Below are positions 19,737 through 28,628 of a DNA stretch of 60,230 nt, piece after piece. Source of the stretch: an uncultured Akkermansia sp. (lineage in GTDB: Bacteria > Verrucomicrobiota > Verrucomicrobiia > Verrucomicrobiales > Akkermansiaceae); the NCBI GenBank assembly GCA_900548895.1, contig URLZ01000011.1:1-60230 (forward strand), in the 5' to 3' direction. The position numbers were made by a program, and so were the translations under genes. The notes under the pieces are model-generated. The model was not told the origin of the DNA, made no database searches, and was given only the letters and a program-made list of their open reading frames with translations. Each line of letters opens with the position of its first letter. Within the stretch, counting starts at the first letter, position 1.

Positions 19737-21542
19737 ATGGGTACGGATATCAAGTTCAAGCGCAACTTCTCCATCATCGCTCACATCGACCACGGCAAAA
19801 CCACCCTTTCGGATCGCCTGCTCGAGTTCACCCACACCATCGCCGAGCGCGACAAGCAGGATCAGCTGCTCGACGCCATGGATCTGGAGCGAGAGAAGGG
19901 CATCACCATCAAATCCCACCCCGTCACCATGCGCTACCGCGCGAAAGACGGCAACACCTACGAGCTGAACCTGCTCGACACGCCGGGGCACGTCGATTTC
20001 TCCTACGAAGTCTCGCGCTCGCTGGCCGCCTGCGACGGCGCCGTGCTCATCGTCGATGCCGCTCAGGGCGTCGAGGCCCAGACGCTGGCCAACATGCACC
20101 TCGCGCTCGATCAGCACCTCGAGATCGTGCCCGTCATCAACAAGATCGACCTGCCCAGCGCCAACCTCCCCAAGGTGTACAAGCAGCTTGAGGACGTCGT
20201 CTGCATCCCGCATGAAGAGGCCATTCTCTGCTCCGCCAAGGCGGGCATCGGCATCGAGGACGTGCTGGAGGCCATCGTCAAGCGCGTTCCGCCGCCCGCG
20301 GAGCAGCAGGATGACTGCCTGCGCGCGCTCGTCTTCGACTCCGTCTACGACGCCTACCGCGGCGTTGTCTCCTATGTGCGCCTCGTCAGCGGCAGCGTCG
20401 CACGCGGCATGAAGGTGAAGCTCTTCGCCACCGACGATACCTTTGAAGTCAAGGAAGTCGGCATCTTTACGCCCAAGATGCAGGCCGTTGACAAGCTCGA
20501 GACGGGCGACGTCGGCTACATCATCGCCAACATGAAGTCCGCAGCAGACGTCAAGATCGGCGACACCTACACGAACTGCGCCAATCCCTGCCCCGAGCCC
20601 CTGCCCGGCTTCAAGGAGATTCGCCCCATGGTCTTCTCCGGCATCTACCCCGTCGATTCGGCGGACTACGAGGCACTCAAGGCCGCGATGGCGAAGTTGC
20701 AGATCAACGATGCGGCCTTCACCTACATGGGCGAAAGCTCGATTGCCCTCGGCTTCGGCTTCCGCTGCGGCTTCCTCGGGCTGCTGCACATGGAGATCAT
20801 TCAGGAGCGCCTGCGCCGCGAGTTCAACATGGACGTCATCTCGACCTACCCGTCGGTCATCTATGAGGTGACCAAGACGGACGGCACCGAGCTGCAGGTG
20901 GACAATCCGAGCATGCTGCCCGAGCCGCAGGAGCTCAAGGAGATCCGCGAGCCCATCGTCAAGGTCTACATCATGATCCCGAGCGAGTACATCGGCGACA
21001 TCATGCGCATTGTGATGGAGAAGCGCGGTGAGGTGGTGAATACGGAGACGATTGACGACACGCGCGTCATGCTCACCTGCCGCATTCCCATGGCGGAGAT
21101 TCTCGTCGACTTCAACGACAAGCTCAAGAGCACCACGCGCGGCTACGGTTCCATGGACTACGAGTACGACGGCTATCAGGCAGCTCAGCTCGTGAAGATG
21201 GACATGATGATTGCCGGTGAGCCCGTCGATGCCTTCTCGATGATCGTGCACCGCGAGCGCGCCGAGGCTCAGGGCCGCGAGCTGGCGCTCAAGCTCAAGG
21301 AGGTGATCCCCCGCCAGCTCTTCACTGTGGCGATTCAGGCCTGCATCGGCGGCAAGATCATCGCCCGCGAGAGCATCTCGCCCATGCGCAAAAACGTGAC
21401 GGCGAAGTGTTACGGCGGCGACGTGACCCGCAAGCGCAAGCTGCTCGAGAAGCAGAAGGAGGGCAAGAAGCGCATGAAGGCCATCGGCCGCGTGAACATT
21501 CCGCAGGAGGCCTTCATCAACGTGCTCAAGAGCGGCGACTGA
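19737..21542 (+). CDS. lepA: Elongation factor 4 (back-translocating GTPase LepA)
   Basis: Ribosomal translational GTPase that acts on stalled or mistranslocated ribosomes and in 30S assembly. The 601-aa protein has all G motifs: AHIDHGKTTLSDRLL (G1), LDTPGHVDFSYEV (G3), VINKIDLP (G4) and CSAKAGIGI (G5). The EF4-specific C-terminal domain is complete (KCYGGDVTRKRKLLEKQKEG). The start is fixed by the promoter just upstream. Monocistronic. Confidence 0.98.
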   Translation: MGTDIKFKRNFSIIAHIDHGKTTLSDRLLEFTHTIAERDKQDQLLDAMDLEREKGITIKSHPVTMRYRAKDGNTYELNLLDTPGHVDFSYEVSRSLAACDGAVLIVDAAQGVEAQTLANMHLALDQHLEIVPVINKIDLPSANLPKVYKQLEDVVCIPHEEAILCSAKAGIGIEDVLEAIVKRVPPPAEQQDDCLRALVFDSVYDAYRGVVSYVRLVSGSVARGMKVKLFATDDTFEVKEVGIFTPKMQAVDKLETGDVGYIIANMKSAADVKIGDTYTNCANPCPEPLPGFKEIRPMVFSGIYPVDSADYEALKAAMAKLQINDAAFTYMGESSIALGFGFRCGFLGLLHMEIIQERLRREFNMDVISTYPSVIYEVTKTDGTELQVDNPSMLPEPQELKEIREPIVKVYIMIPSEYIGDIMRIVMEKRGEVVNTETIDDTRVMLTCRIPMAEILVDFNDKLKSTTRGYGSMDYEYDGYQAAQLVKMDMMIAGEPVDAFSMIVHRERAEAQGRELALKLKEVIPRQLFTVAIQACIGGKIIARESISPMRKNVTAKCYGGDVTRKRKLLEKQKEGKKRMKAIGRVNIPQEAFINVLKSGD

Positions 21543-22037
21543 AGCGTTGGGGCGACCGGGAGCCGCCGATGAGCTCAGCCACAAACGAGCTCATCGCGTA
21601 GCTGGACAGCTTCGGATGCGGTCAACTCCGCATTCGGACGGACTCATGTTGCCCATTCCGACGCATGTTCGCGCTCGGTGACCTCGAGCATACGAATACC
21701 CCGTTCGTTCATCGTTAAACGGGTTTGAGCCTCACAGGCGCGAACCTCGCCGACGTCAGGCCTTCGGCGCGGCGAGGCTTTTCCCTCTGGCATCAGAGTC
21801 GGCCACCAGCGCCTCGCCCCGGAAGAGTCCGAGAAGGCCGAGGTCGTTACACCCGCAGGGGTAACACACTCCCTACGTTGACAGACTCAACTGCCAGCCG
21901 CTGTCGGCCTCCGCGAGCCACGGGATGAGCGTCGCCGAGAGGCCGAGTTTCAACCCAAATTGCTTCCGCGGAATGGATCGGCTGAGCCCCCGGGCTTGTC
22001 CGGTTTCACCGAGAGCTTTCGCCGCTGAGCGTCCTCC
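21543..22037. other. Hairpin-rich spacer between lepA and wecG
   Basis: 495 bp between convergent genes, without a coding frame I trust. Four hairpins follow one another: 10-bp perfect arms CGATGAGCTC/GAGCTCATCG (21567-21576, 21587-21596); ATGCGG/CCGCAT (21616-21621, 21628-21633); CCCGTT/AACGGG (21700-21705, 21718-21723) followed by TTT; and the terminator at 21745-21782. It could be a structured 3' UTR or a small RNA. Confidence 0.5.
21745..21782 (+). terminator. Probable lepA terminator
   Basis: Arms CCTCGCCG (21745-21752) and CGGCGAGG (21770-21777), 17-nt loop that can itself pair, then C and TTTT. It lies about 200 nt past the lepA stop. Confidence 0.65.
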
Positions 22038-22922
22038 TCACGGGCGGCGCGTAATCAGGTCGAGCAGGAAGCGGGTGTTGTGAACCAGATAGCGGCGGAA
22101 GAGGCGGCGCGGCTCGCAGGCGAGGCGGAAGAGCCACTCCAGACCGCAGCGGCGCACCCAGCGCGGCGCCTGCCGGACGAGGCCGGCGTGAAAGTTGAAG
22201 GCGGCGCCGACGCCGAAATAGAGGCCGGGCGGCAGCTCACTCTTGTGGGTGTAGAGCCAGCGCTCCTGCCGCGGGCAGCCAAGACCGACCCAGATGCAGT
22301 GCGCGCCACTCTCGCGCAGGGCCGCGAGGATGCGCTCATCCTCTCCCTCGGGCCAGGGCGGCATCGGCGGGCAGTAGTGGCCGGCGATCTGCACGCCGGG
22401 ATAGCGCTCCCCGAGCCTCTGTTGCAGCAGGCGGATGCTCTCTTCACTGCCGCCGAGCAGATAATGGCGCAGGCCGACCCGGCGCCCCTCCTTCCACATC
22501 CACTCCATCATGTCGGGCCCGTAGAGGCGTGAGGCCGAGCGCCCCTTGCGACGCAGCAGCCAGACGAGCGGCATGCCGTCGGGACAAATGGCATCGAAGT
22601 CGCGCATGCCCCGGCCGTAGTCCTCTTCATGCAGCATGCGGGTGAGGAGGTGGACGTCGGAATGAGCAATGAGCCTCGGGTGCTGCGTTTGCTGCGCGAG
22701 ACGCACGAAGGCTTCGGAGGCAGTGGGAAGGTCCGCCACGACGTAGGGGATGTCAAAGAGGGGCTCGCGCGCCAGCCCGTCGCCACCTTCCCCTGCCGCC
22801 TCGGCGGCGGCCTCATCCGACGCTTTCACCCCTGAGGGACTCATCGTCTTGGCCGCTGTGGGATCCTTTGCCGTGGCCTCTGCGGAATCGCCCGTCACGG
22901 CCTCTGCAGGATCACTCGTCAT
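22038..22922 (-). CDS. WecG/TagA/CpsF family glycosyltransferase
   Basis: GT26-family enzyme that adds N-acetylmannosamine-type sugars to a lipid-linked acceptor in exopolysaccharide, teichoic acid or enterobacterial common antigen synthesis. Conserved blocks are HSDVHLLTRML, CPDGMPLVWLLRRKG, GSEESIRLLQQRLGERYPG and VGLGCPRQERW. The 294 aa include an unusual 50-residue N-terminal extension rich in Ala, Glu, Asp and Lys, probably disordered. The start codon overlaps the stop of the GH43 gene (ATGA at 22919-22922), so the two are translationally coupled. No Shine-Dalgarno sequence is visible. Confidence 0.88.
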   Translation of the reverse strand: MTSDPAEAVTGDSAEATAKDPTAAKTMSPSGVKASDEAAAEAAGEGGDGLAREPLFDIPYVVADLPTASEAFVRLAQQTQHPRLIAHSDVHLLTRMLHEEDYGRGMRDFDAICPDGMPLVWLLRRKGRSASRLYGPDMMEWMWKEGRRVGLRHYLLGGSEESIRLLQQRLGERYPGVQIAGHYCPPMPPWPEGEDERILAALRESGAHCIWVGLGCPRQERWLYTHKSELPPGLYFGVGAAFNFHAGLVRQAPRWVRRCGLEWLFRLACEPRRLFRRYLVHNTRFLLDLITRRP

Positions 22923-24067
22923 AGCTTTTCAGGCGCCTGGGCTTCGTTCCGGGCGGGCATTTCAAGGCGCAGCCCGCCCTCGGGTGTGAATTGCAAGGGC
23001 AGCCAGACGTAGCGACCGTCGATGGCGTTGGCGGGTCTCCAGCGGTCGGCCATGAAGATGTAGGTGTCGGGCCGATCGGGGACGTGCAGGATGTAGGTGC
23101 TCTGCGCGCCGAAGGTTTTGTCGGCACCCGGGCCGGTGCAGGGGTTGCCCAGCTCCTTCCACTCGCCGAAGATCGAGTCGGCCACCATCGAGCGGGCGGC
23201 GTTGGGCGCCCAGCCGGTGCAGCCGCTGGTGATCATGTAATATTTGCCGCCGCGCTTGCAGATGGACGGGGCCTCGTGGAAGCGCCCCTCAAAGAGGCGG
23301 ATGTAGCGCCCCGTGTGGGCGGTGTAATCGGGAGTGAGCTCGGCGATGTGCAGGGTGGAGTTCTCCTCCGAGGCGTAAATGTGGTAAGCGGTGCCGTCAT
23401 CGTCGACGAAGATCGTCATGTCGCGCGCCATCTGCCCGCCCGCAAAGTCGCGGCGCAGGAAAGCGAGGCGGTCGTCGCCCTCTCCGTAGCTGCTGGAGCG
23501 CAGCACGGGAAGCTTGGGCGAGAGGCTCGCGTCGCGCTGCTCTTCCGGCAGGTTGAGAGGCCAGTGTCCGGGGTTGATGCGACCGGCCCGCAGGAAGGTG
23601 AAGGGCCCCGTCGGGTTCTCGCTCACGGCGACGCCCGAGTAGGCGCTGGAGTATCCCTTACCCTTGAGCTCCAGGTGAAACCACATGACATAGCGCCCGG
23701 TGGCGGCGCATTTGACAACCTTGGGACGCTCCAGAATGCAGCCCTTGGCGATGGGGGAATCGGGATCGTCGCTCACGGGCAGCACGATGCCCTCATCCGT
23801 CCAGTGCACGAGGTCGCGCGAGCTGTAGCAGTGCACGCCGACTTGGGCGTAATTGCCGGCATCGCCCTCCACCTTGTGCTCGCCATACCAGTAATAGGTG
23901 CCGTTGTCCACGAGGACTCCGCCACCGTGGGCGTTGATGTGTCGGCCGTTATTATCCTGCCAGATGGCACCGGGCGGCAGCAGTGCGGGGGCGGCGGTCT
24001 CGGCTCCGGCGGGAATGACGATGGCCAGCGCCGGCATCAACAGCGCAGCAAGGGGGTGGGAGCTCAT
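22919..24067 (-). CDS. Exported family 43 glycoside hydrolase
   Basis: A 382-aa five-bladed beta-propeller glycosidase. The N-terminus MSSHPLAALLMPALAIVIPA is a signal peptide. Family motifs are AIWQDNNGRHINAHGGGV, YYWYGEHK, ARDMTIFVDDDGTAYHIYAS and FHEAPSICKRGGKYYMITSG, where the E of HEAP is the likely general acid. The pattern is that of the GH43 group annotated as galactosidase or exo-galactanase-like; the substrate cannot be fixed from sequence. The ATG at 24067 is chosen because it lies 7 nt past the -10; the more upstream ATG overlaps the -10 itself. It is the first gene of a two-gene unit with wecG. Confidence 0.87.
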   Translation of the reverse strand: MSSHPLAALLMPALAIVIPAGAETAAPALLPPGAIWQDNNGRHINAHGGGVLVDNGTYYWYGEHKVEGDAGNYAQVGVHCYSSRDLVHWTDEGIVLPVSDDPDSPIAKGCILERPKVVKCAATGRYVMWFHLELKGKGYSSAYSGVAVSENPTGPFTFLRAGRINPGHWPLNLPEEQRDASLSPKLPVLRSSSYGEGDDRLAFLRRDFAGGQMARDMTIFVDDDGTAYHIYASEENSTLHIAELTPDYTAHTGRYIRLFEGRFHEAPSICKRGGKYYMITSGCTGWAPNAARSMVADSIFGEWKELGNPCTGPGADKTFGAQSTYILHVPDRPDTYIFMADRWRPANAIDGRYVWLPLQFTPEGGLRLEMPARNEAQAPEKL

Positions 24068-24074
24068 GCGCTCC

Positions 24075-24102
24075 ATTGTACGGATGAGGGGCGGAAAGTC
24101 AA
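24075..24102 (-). promoter_or_regulatory. Leaderless promoter of GH43-wecG
   Basis: Minus strand: TTGACT (24097-24102), 16-bp spacer, TACAAT (24075-24080), then 7 nt to the ATG at 24067. Confidence 0.78.
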
Positions 24103-24198
24103 GCTCGAGGCGTGACCTCTCCACCGCTCAGTGCTGAGCAAACGGCCGCAGTTGCCGGGACAAAAAAACGAGTCTCCTCGGCACATGCGGTGTCGGCG

Positions 24199-24240
24199 AA
24201 ACACAAAACCGCCGCGCTTCCCTCATCGGGAGCGCGGCGG
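24199..24240 (-). terminator. Terminator of aspS
   Basis: 10-bp perfect outer arms CCGCCGCGCT (24209-24218) and AGCGCGGCGG (24231-24240), with inner pairing. On the minus strand it is followed by TTTTGTGTTT. Confidence 0.85.
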
Positions 24241-24335
24241 GAAAGAGATCCGCTGGGTTTGCTTGATCCGTATGAGCCGATCAGGCCGCGGACGTCTCGG
24301 GAGTCACTGAAGACTCTCGTGCAGCCCGGCTGCCT

Positions 24336-24354
24336 CTCAGTCGGCTCAGTCGGC

Positions 24355-24362
<8 letters not shown>
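24336..24362. repeat. 9-bp tandem repeat over the aspS stop codon
   Basis: Three perfect copies of CTCAGTCGG (24336-24344, 24345-24353, 24354-24362). The aspS stop codon (24355-24357, minus) lies in the third copy, so changes in copy number would alter the spacer but not the reading frame. Confidence 0.9.
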
Positions 24363-26232
<1,870 letters not shown>

Positions 26233-26257
26233 GCTAAATCTGTTTTGAAGTTTCAGC

Positions 26258-26273
26258 GCCGACGGCCGTCGGC
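26258..26273. promoter_or_regulatory. 16-bp perfect palindrome in the aspS leader
   Basis: GCCGACGGCCGTCGGC at 26258-26273, between the -10 and the start codon. It could be a hairpin in the leader or an operator for a dimeric regulator; no second copy was noticed in the window. Confidence 0.4.
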
Positions 26274-26293
26274 GGGGCGCCACAGCGGGCGCT

Positions 26294-26321
26294 ATGATAC
26301 TCCCGACGCTTTGAATGTCAA
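26294..26321 (-). promoter_or_regulatory. Promoter of aspS
   Basis: Minus strand: TTGACA (26316-26321), 16-bp spacer, TATCAT (26294-26299). It sits in the spacer after hisS, so aspS can be transcribed separately. Confidence 0.8.
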
Positions 26322-26343
26322 GCCTGTTTTTCTTTACTCGTCT

Positions 26344-27663
26344 TTACTCAGCAGGCTGTTCCGCCGCGCCGTCGACGGCCTCGTCCTCATCGTCGTCGGG
26401 GGCCTCGGGCAGAAACATCTCGAGCAGGCTTTCGAGGTTGGTGTTGTAGCTCTCGCGCGTGGCGAGCACCTTGAGCTGAATGTCGGGGAACTCGCTGCCG
26501 ATGATGGCGGCATAGGTGGCGCCGATCTTGTCCGCATGCTTGAGCTGGGCGCTCATCTTGGAGGGCGAGAGCGGCAGATCGACGCGCACCCCGGCGTCGC
26601 GCAGGGTGGAGACGACGTTGAGCAGCTCGGGGCGCTTGGACGGATCGGCCAGCACGCAGTAGAGGTCGCAGGTCTGCGGCTTGAGCGCGGCGTCGCGCAG
26701 AGCTCGGGCGGCGGGGCAAGCTTCGATGAGGTGGGCAATGACGGCATCGCCCATGGCGAAGCCCGTGGCGGGCAGCGAGACGGCGCCGTTCGAGAGCGTC
26801 GAGACGAGGCCGTTGTAGCGGCCGCCGCCGGCGACGGCGCGCAGGCTGTGACCCTTGTCAAAGATTTCAAAGACGAGGCCGGTGTAGTAGGCGAGGCCGC
26901 GCACGACGGAGAGATCGAGCTGCACGTAGGCGTCCAGCCCGCGGGCGCGCAGCTCGGCAAGGGCGGCGTCGTAGCGCGGGGAGCAGCCGGCCGGCGGGTT
27001 GGCGATGAAGGCGACGAGCTCGTCGCGCTGCATACCGAAGGCGTCGAGCTTCTCCTGACAGACTTCGGGGCGGTCGCGCTCAAACTTGTCCACGATGGCG
27101 AGGAAGTCGCCGGTCTTCTCCTCGGGGATGCCGTGCTCGGCGGCGTAGCGCAGCCAGACTTCGCGGTCGCTGACGCGCACGACGAAGTCGTCGGCCCCCA
27201 GACCGAACTCGCGCATGCAGTCGATGGCCAGCGCGATGAGCTCAGCATCGGCCCCTGCTCCGTCCTCACCGAGGATGTCGGCATTGAACTGGACGAACTC
27301 GCGCAGGCGGCCCTTCTGCGGCTTCTCGTAGCGGAAGCAGGAGCCGATTTCAAACCACTTGAGCGGCTTGCTGTACTCGCGCTGCACGGCGGCGGCGATG
27401 CGGCCGAGCGAGGCGGTGAGTTCGGGGCGCACGGTGATGTCGCGCCCGCCCTGGTCATTGAAGCGGAAGAGTTGCGTGGGCAGTTCGCCGCCGCTCTTCT
27501 TGAGGTAGAGCTCGGTGGGCTCGATGGTGGGGCCTTCCCACTCGACGAAGCCGTAGCGGTGCGCGACGTTGCGCCAAGTATTGAAGAGGTAGTTGCGGAG
27601 GGCGCATTCCTGCGGGGCGAAGTCGCGGAATCCGGGCAAGGGTTGGAAGCGTGCGTCTGCCAT
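26344..27663 (-). CDS. hisS: Histidyl-tRNA synthetase
   Basis: Class II synthetase, 439 aa. The N-terminal motif is LPGFRDFAPQE; TVRPELTASLGRIAA and FEIGSCFRYEKPQKGRLREF form motif 2. The histidine-specific motifs VRGLAYYTG and GGGRYNGLVSTL are present, as is the C-terminal anticodon domain. Motif 3 reads GFAMGDAVIAHL and not the common GFAxGxERL, as in Bacteroidetes- and eukaryote-like HisRS branches. The ATG at 27663 is chosen for family N-terminus and promoter position. The tRNA-His gene in this window has the canonical G-1:C73 pair. Confidence 0.96.
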   Translation of the reverse strand: MADARFQPLPGFRDFAPQECALRNYLFNTWRNVAHRYGFVEWEGPTIEPTELYLKKSGGELPTQLFRFNDQGGRDITVRPELTASLGRIAAAVQREYSKPLKWFEIGSCFRYEKPQKGRLREFVQFNADILGEDGAGADAELIALAIDCMREFGLGADDFVVRVSDREVWLRYAAEHGIPEEKTGDFLAIVDKFERDRPEVCQEKLDAFGMQRDELVAFIANPPAGCSPRYDAALAELRARGLDAYVQLDLSVVRGLAYYTGLVFEIFDKGHSLRAVAGGGRYNGLVSTLSNGAVSLPATGFAMGDAVIAHLIEACPAARALRDAALKPQTCDLYCVLADPSKRPELLNVVSTLRDAGVRVDLPLSPSKMSAQLKHADKIGATYAAIIGSEFPDIQLKVLATRESYNTNLESLLEMFLPEAPDDDEDEAVDGAAEQPAE

Positions 27664-27688
27664 GGTGTCTGTTTTGATATCGCGCGCT

Positions 27689-27716
27689 ATTATACGCTTT
27701 TGGCGGCGTTTGGCAA
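27689..27716 (-). promoter_or_regulatory. Promoter of hisS
   Basis: Minus strand: TTGCCA (27711-27716), 16-bp spacer, perfect TATAAT (27689-27694). The leader is about 19 nt. Confidence 0.82.
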
Positions 27717-27737
27717 GCGCGGATCCTCGCTCTCGCA

Positions 27738-27766
27738 TTGACCGCCGCGGCCGGCTGTGCTACCAT
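27738..27766 (+). promoter_or_regulatory. Leaderless promoter of the PHP-ligA-pfkB operon
   Basis: TTGACC (27738-27743), 17-bp spacer, TACCAT (27761-27766), then 6 nt to the ATG at 27773. It is back to back with the hisS promoter. Confidence 0.75.
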
Positions 27767-27772
27767 GAGCTC

Positions 27773-28606
27773 ATGGCACGCGCGGACTATCACACTCACA
27801 CGCCTCTCTGCCTGCACGCCGAAGGCCGGCCTCGCGACTACGTGCGGCAGGCGCTCGCTCTGGGCTTGGCGGACTACGGGATTTCGGATCACATGCCGAT
27901 GCCCGATGACGAGCAGAAGCCTTTTGATCTGTGGCGCATGCGCTCCGCGCAGCTGCCGGAGTACCTCGACTGGATTGCCCAAGCCCGCGAGGCCGCCGCC
28001 GGCAGCAACCTGCGCGTGCTCGCCGCGCTGGAGTGCGACTGGCTGCCCGGGATCGAGCCTTGGATCGGCGAGCTGCGCGCCAAGGGCTGCTGGGACTACC
28101 TGATCGGCTCGGTGCACTATCTGGGGCAGCGCGGCTCGGTGGATGATTCGCTCTACTCGGGGATGCCGCTGACGGGTTCCGAGGAGGAGGACTGGCGCCT
28201 GTACCGCGAGGCCGTGCTCGGGCTGGTGAACAGCGGGCTCTTCGACGTGCTGGGGCACATGGATCTGGTCAAGATCTGGGGGCGCCGCACGCAGGAGCTG
28301 CTCACCCTCTTCTGGGAGCCGGTCTTCGACGCGCTGGAGGCCGGCCACATGGTCGTGGAGCTCAACACCGCCGGCTGGCACAAGCCCTGCGCGGTGCAGT
28401 ACCCCGATGAAGACGTGCTGCGCGAGCTGCTGCGCCGCGGCATTCCGGTGGTGGTGAACTCGGATGCCCACGCCCCCTCCCTGCTCTCGCGCGACTACGA
28501 GCGCGCCGTGCGGGTGCTGCGCGACGTGGCGCCGCGCGGCCTGCGAGAGTGCCGCTGCGCGACGCCGGTTTCCGGAGCGGAGCTCCACGCCTTTGTCTCT
28601 TGCTGA
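27773..28606 (+). CDS. PHP-domain phosphatase, HisJ/HisK-like histidinol phosphatase
   Basis: A 277-aa polymerase-and-histidinol-phosphatase (PHP) domain enzyme. Metal ligands are in DYHTHTPLCLHAEG, ISDHMPMPDDEQ, LECDW, GSVHYL, LGHMDLV and VNSDAHAP. This set is typical of histidinol-phosphatase (HisJ/HisK type, YtvP-like), which performs the penultimate step of histidine synthesis. No his operon is nearby, so another phosphoester substrate is possible. The start at 27773 is fixed by the promoter. ligA follows 22 nt later. Confidence 0.85.
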   Translation: MARADYHTHTPLCLHAEGRPRDYVRQALALGLADYGISDHMPMPDDEQKPFDLWRMRSAQLPEYLDWIAQAREAAAGSNLRVLAALECDWLPGIEPWIGELRAKGCWDYLIGSVHYLGQRGSVDDSLYSGMPLTGSEEEDWRLYREAVLGLVNSGLFDVLGHMDLVKIWGRRTQELLTLFWEPVFDALEAGHMVVELNTAGWHKPCAVQYPDEDVLRELLRRGIPVVVNSDAHAPSLLSRDYERAVRVLRDVAPRGLRECRCATPVSGAELHAFVSC

Positions 28607-28628
28607 CGATTTTGCTGACTTGCCGACA

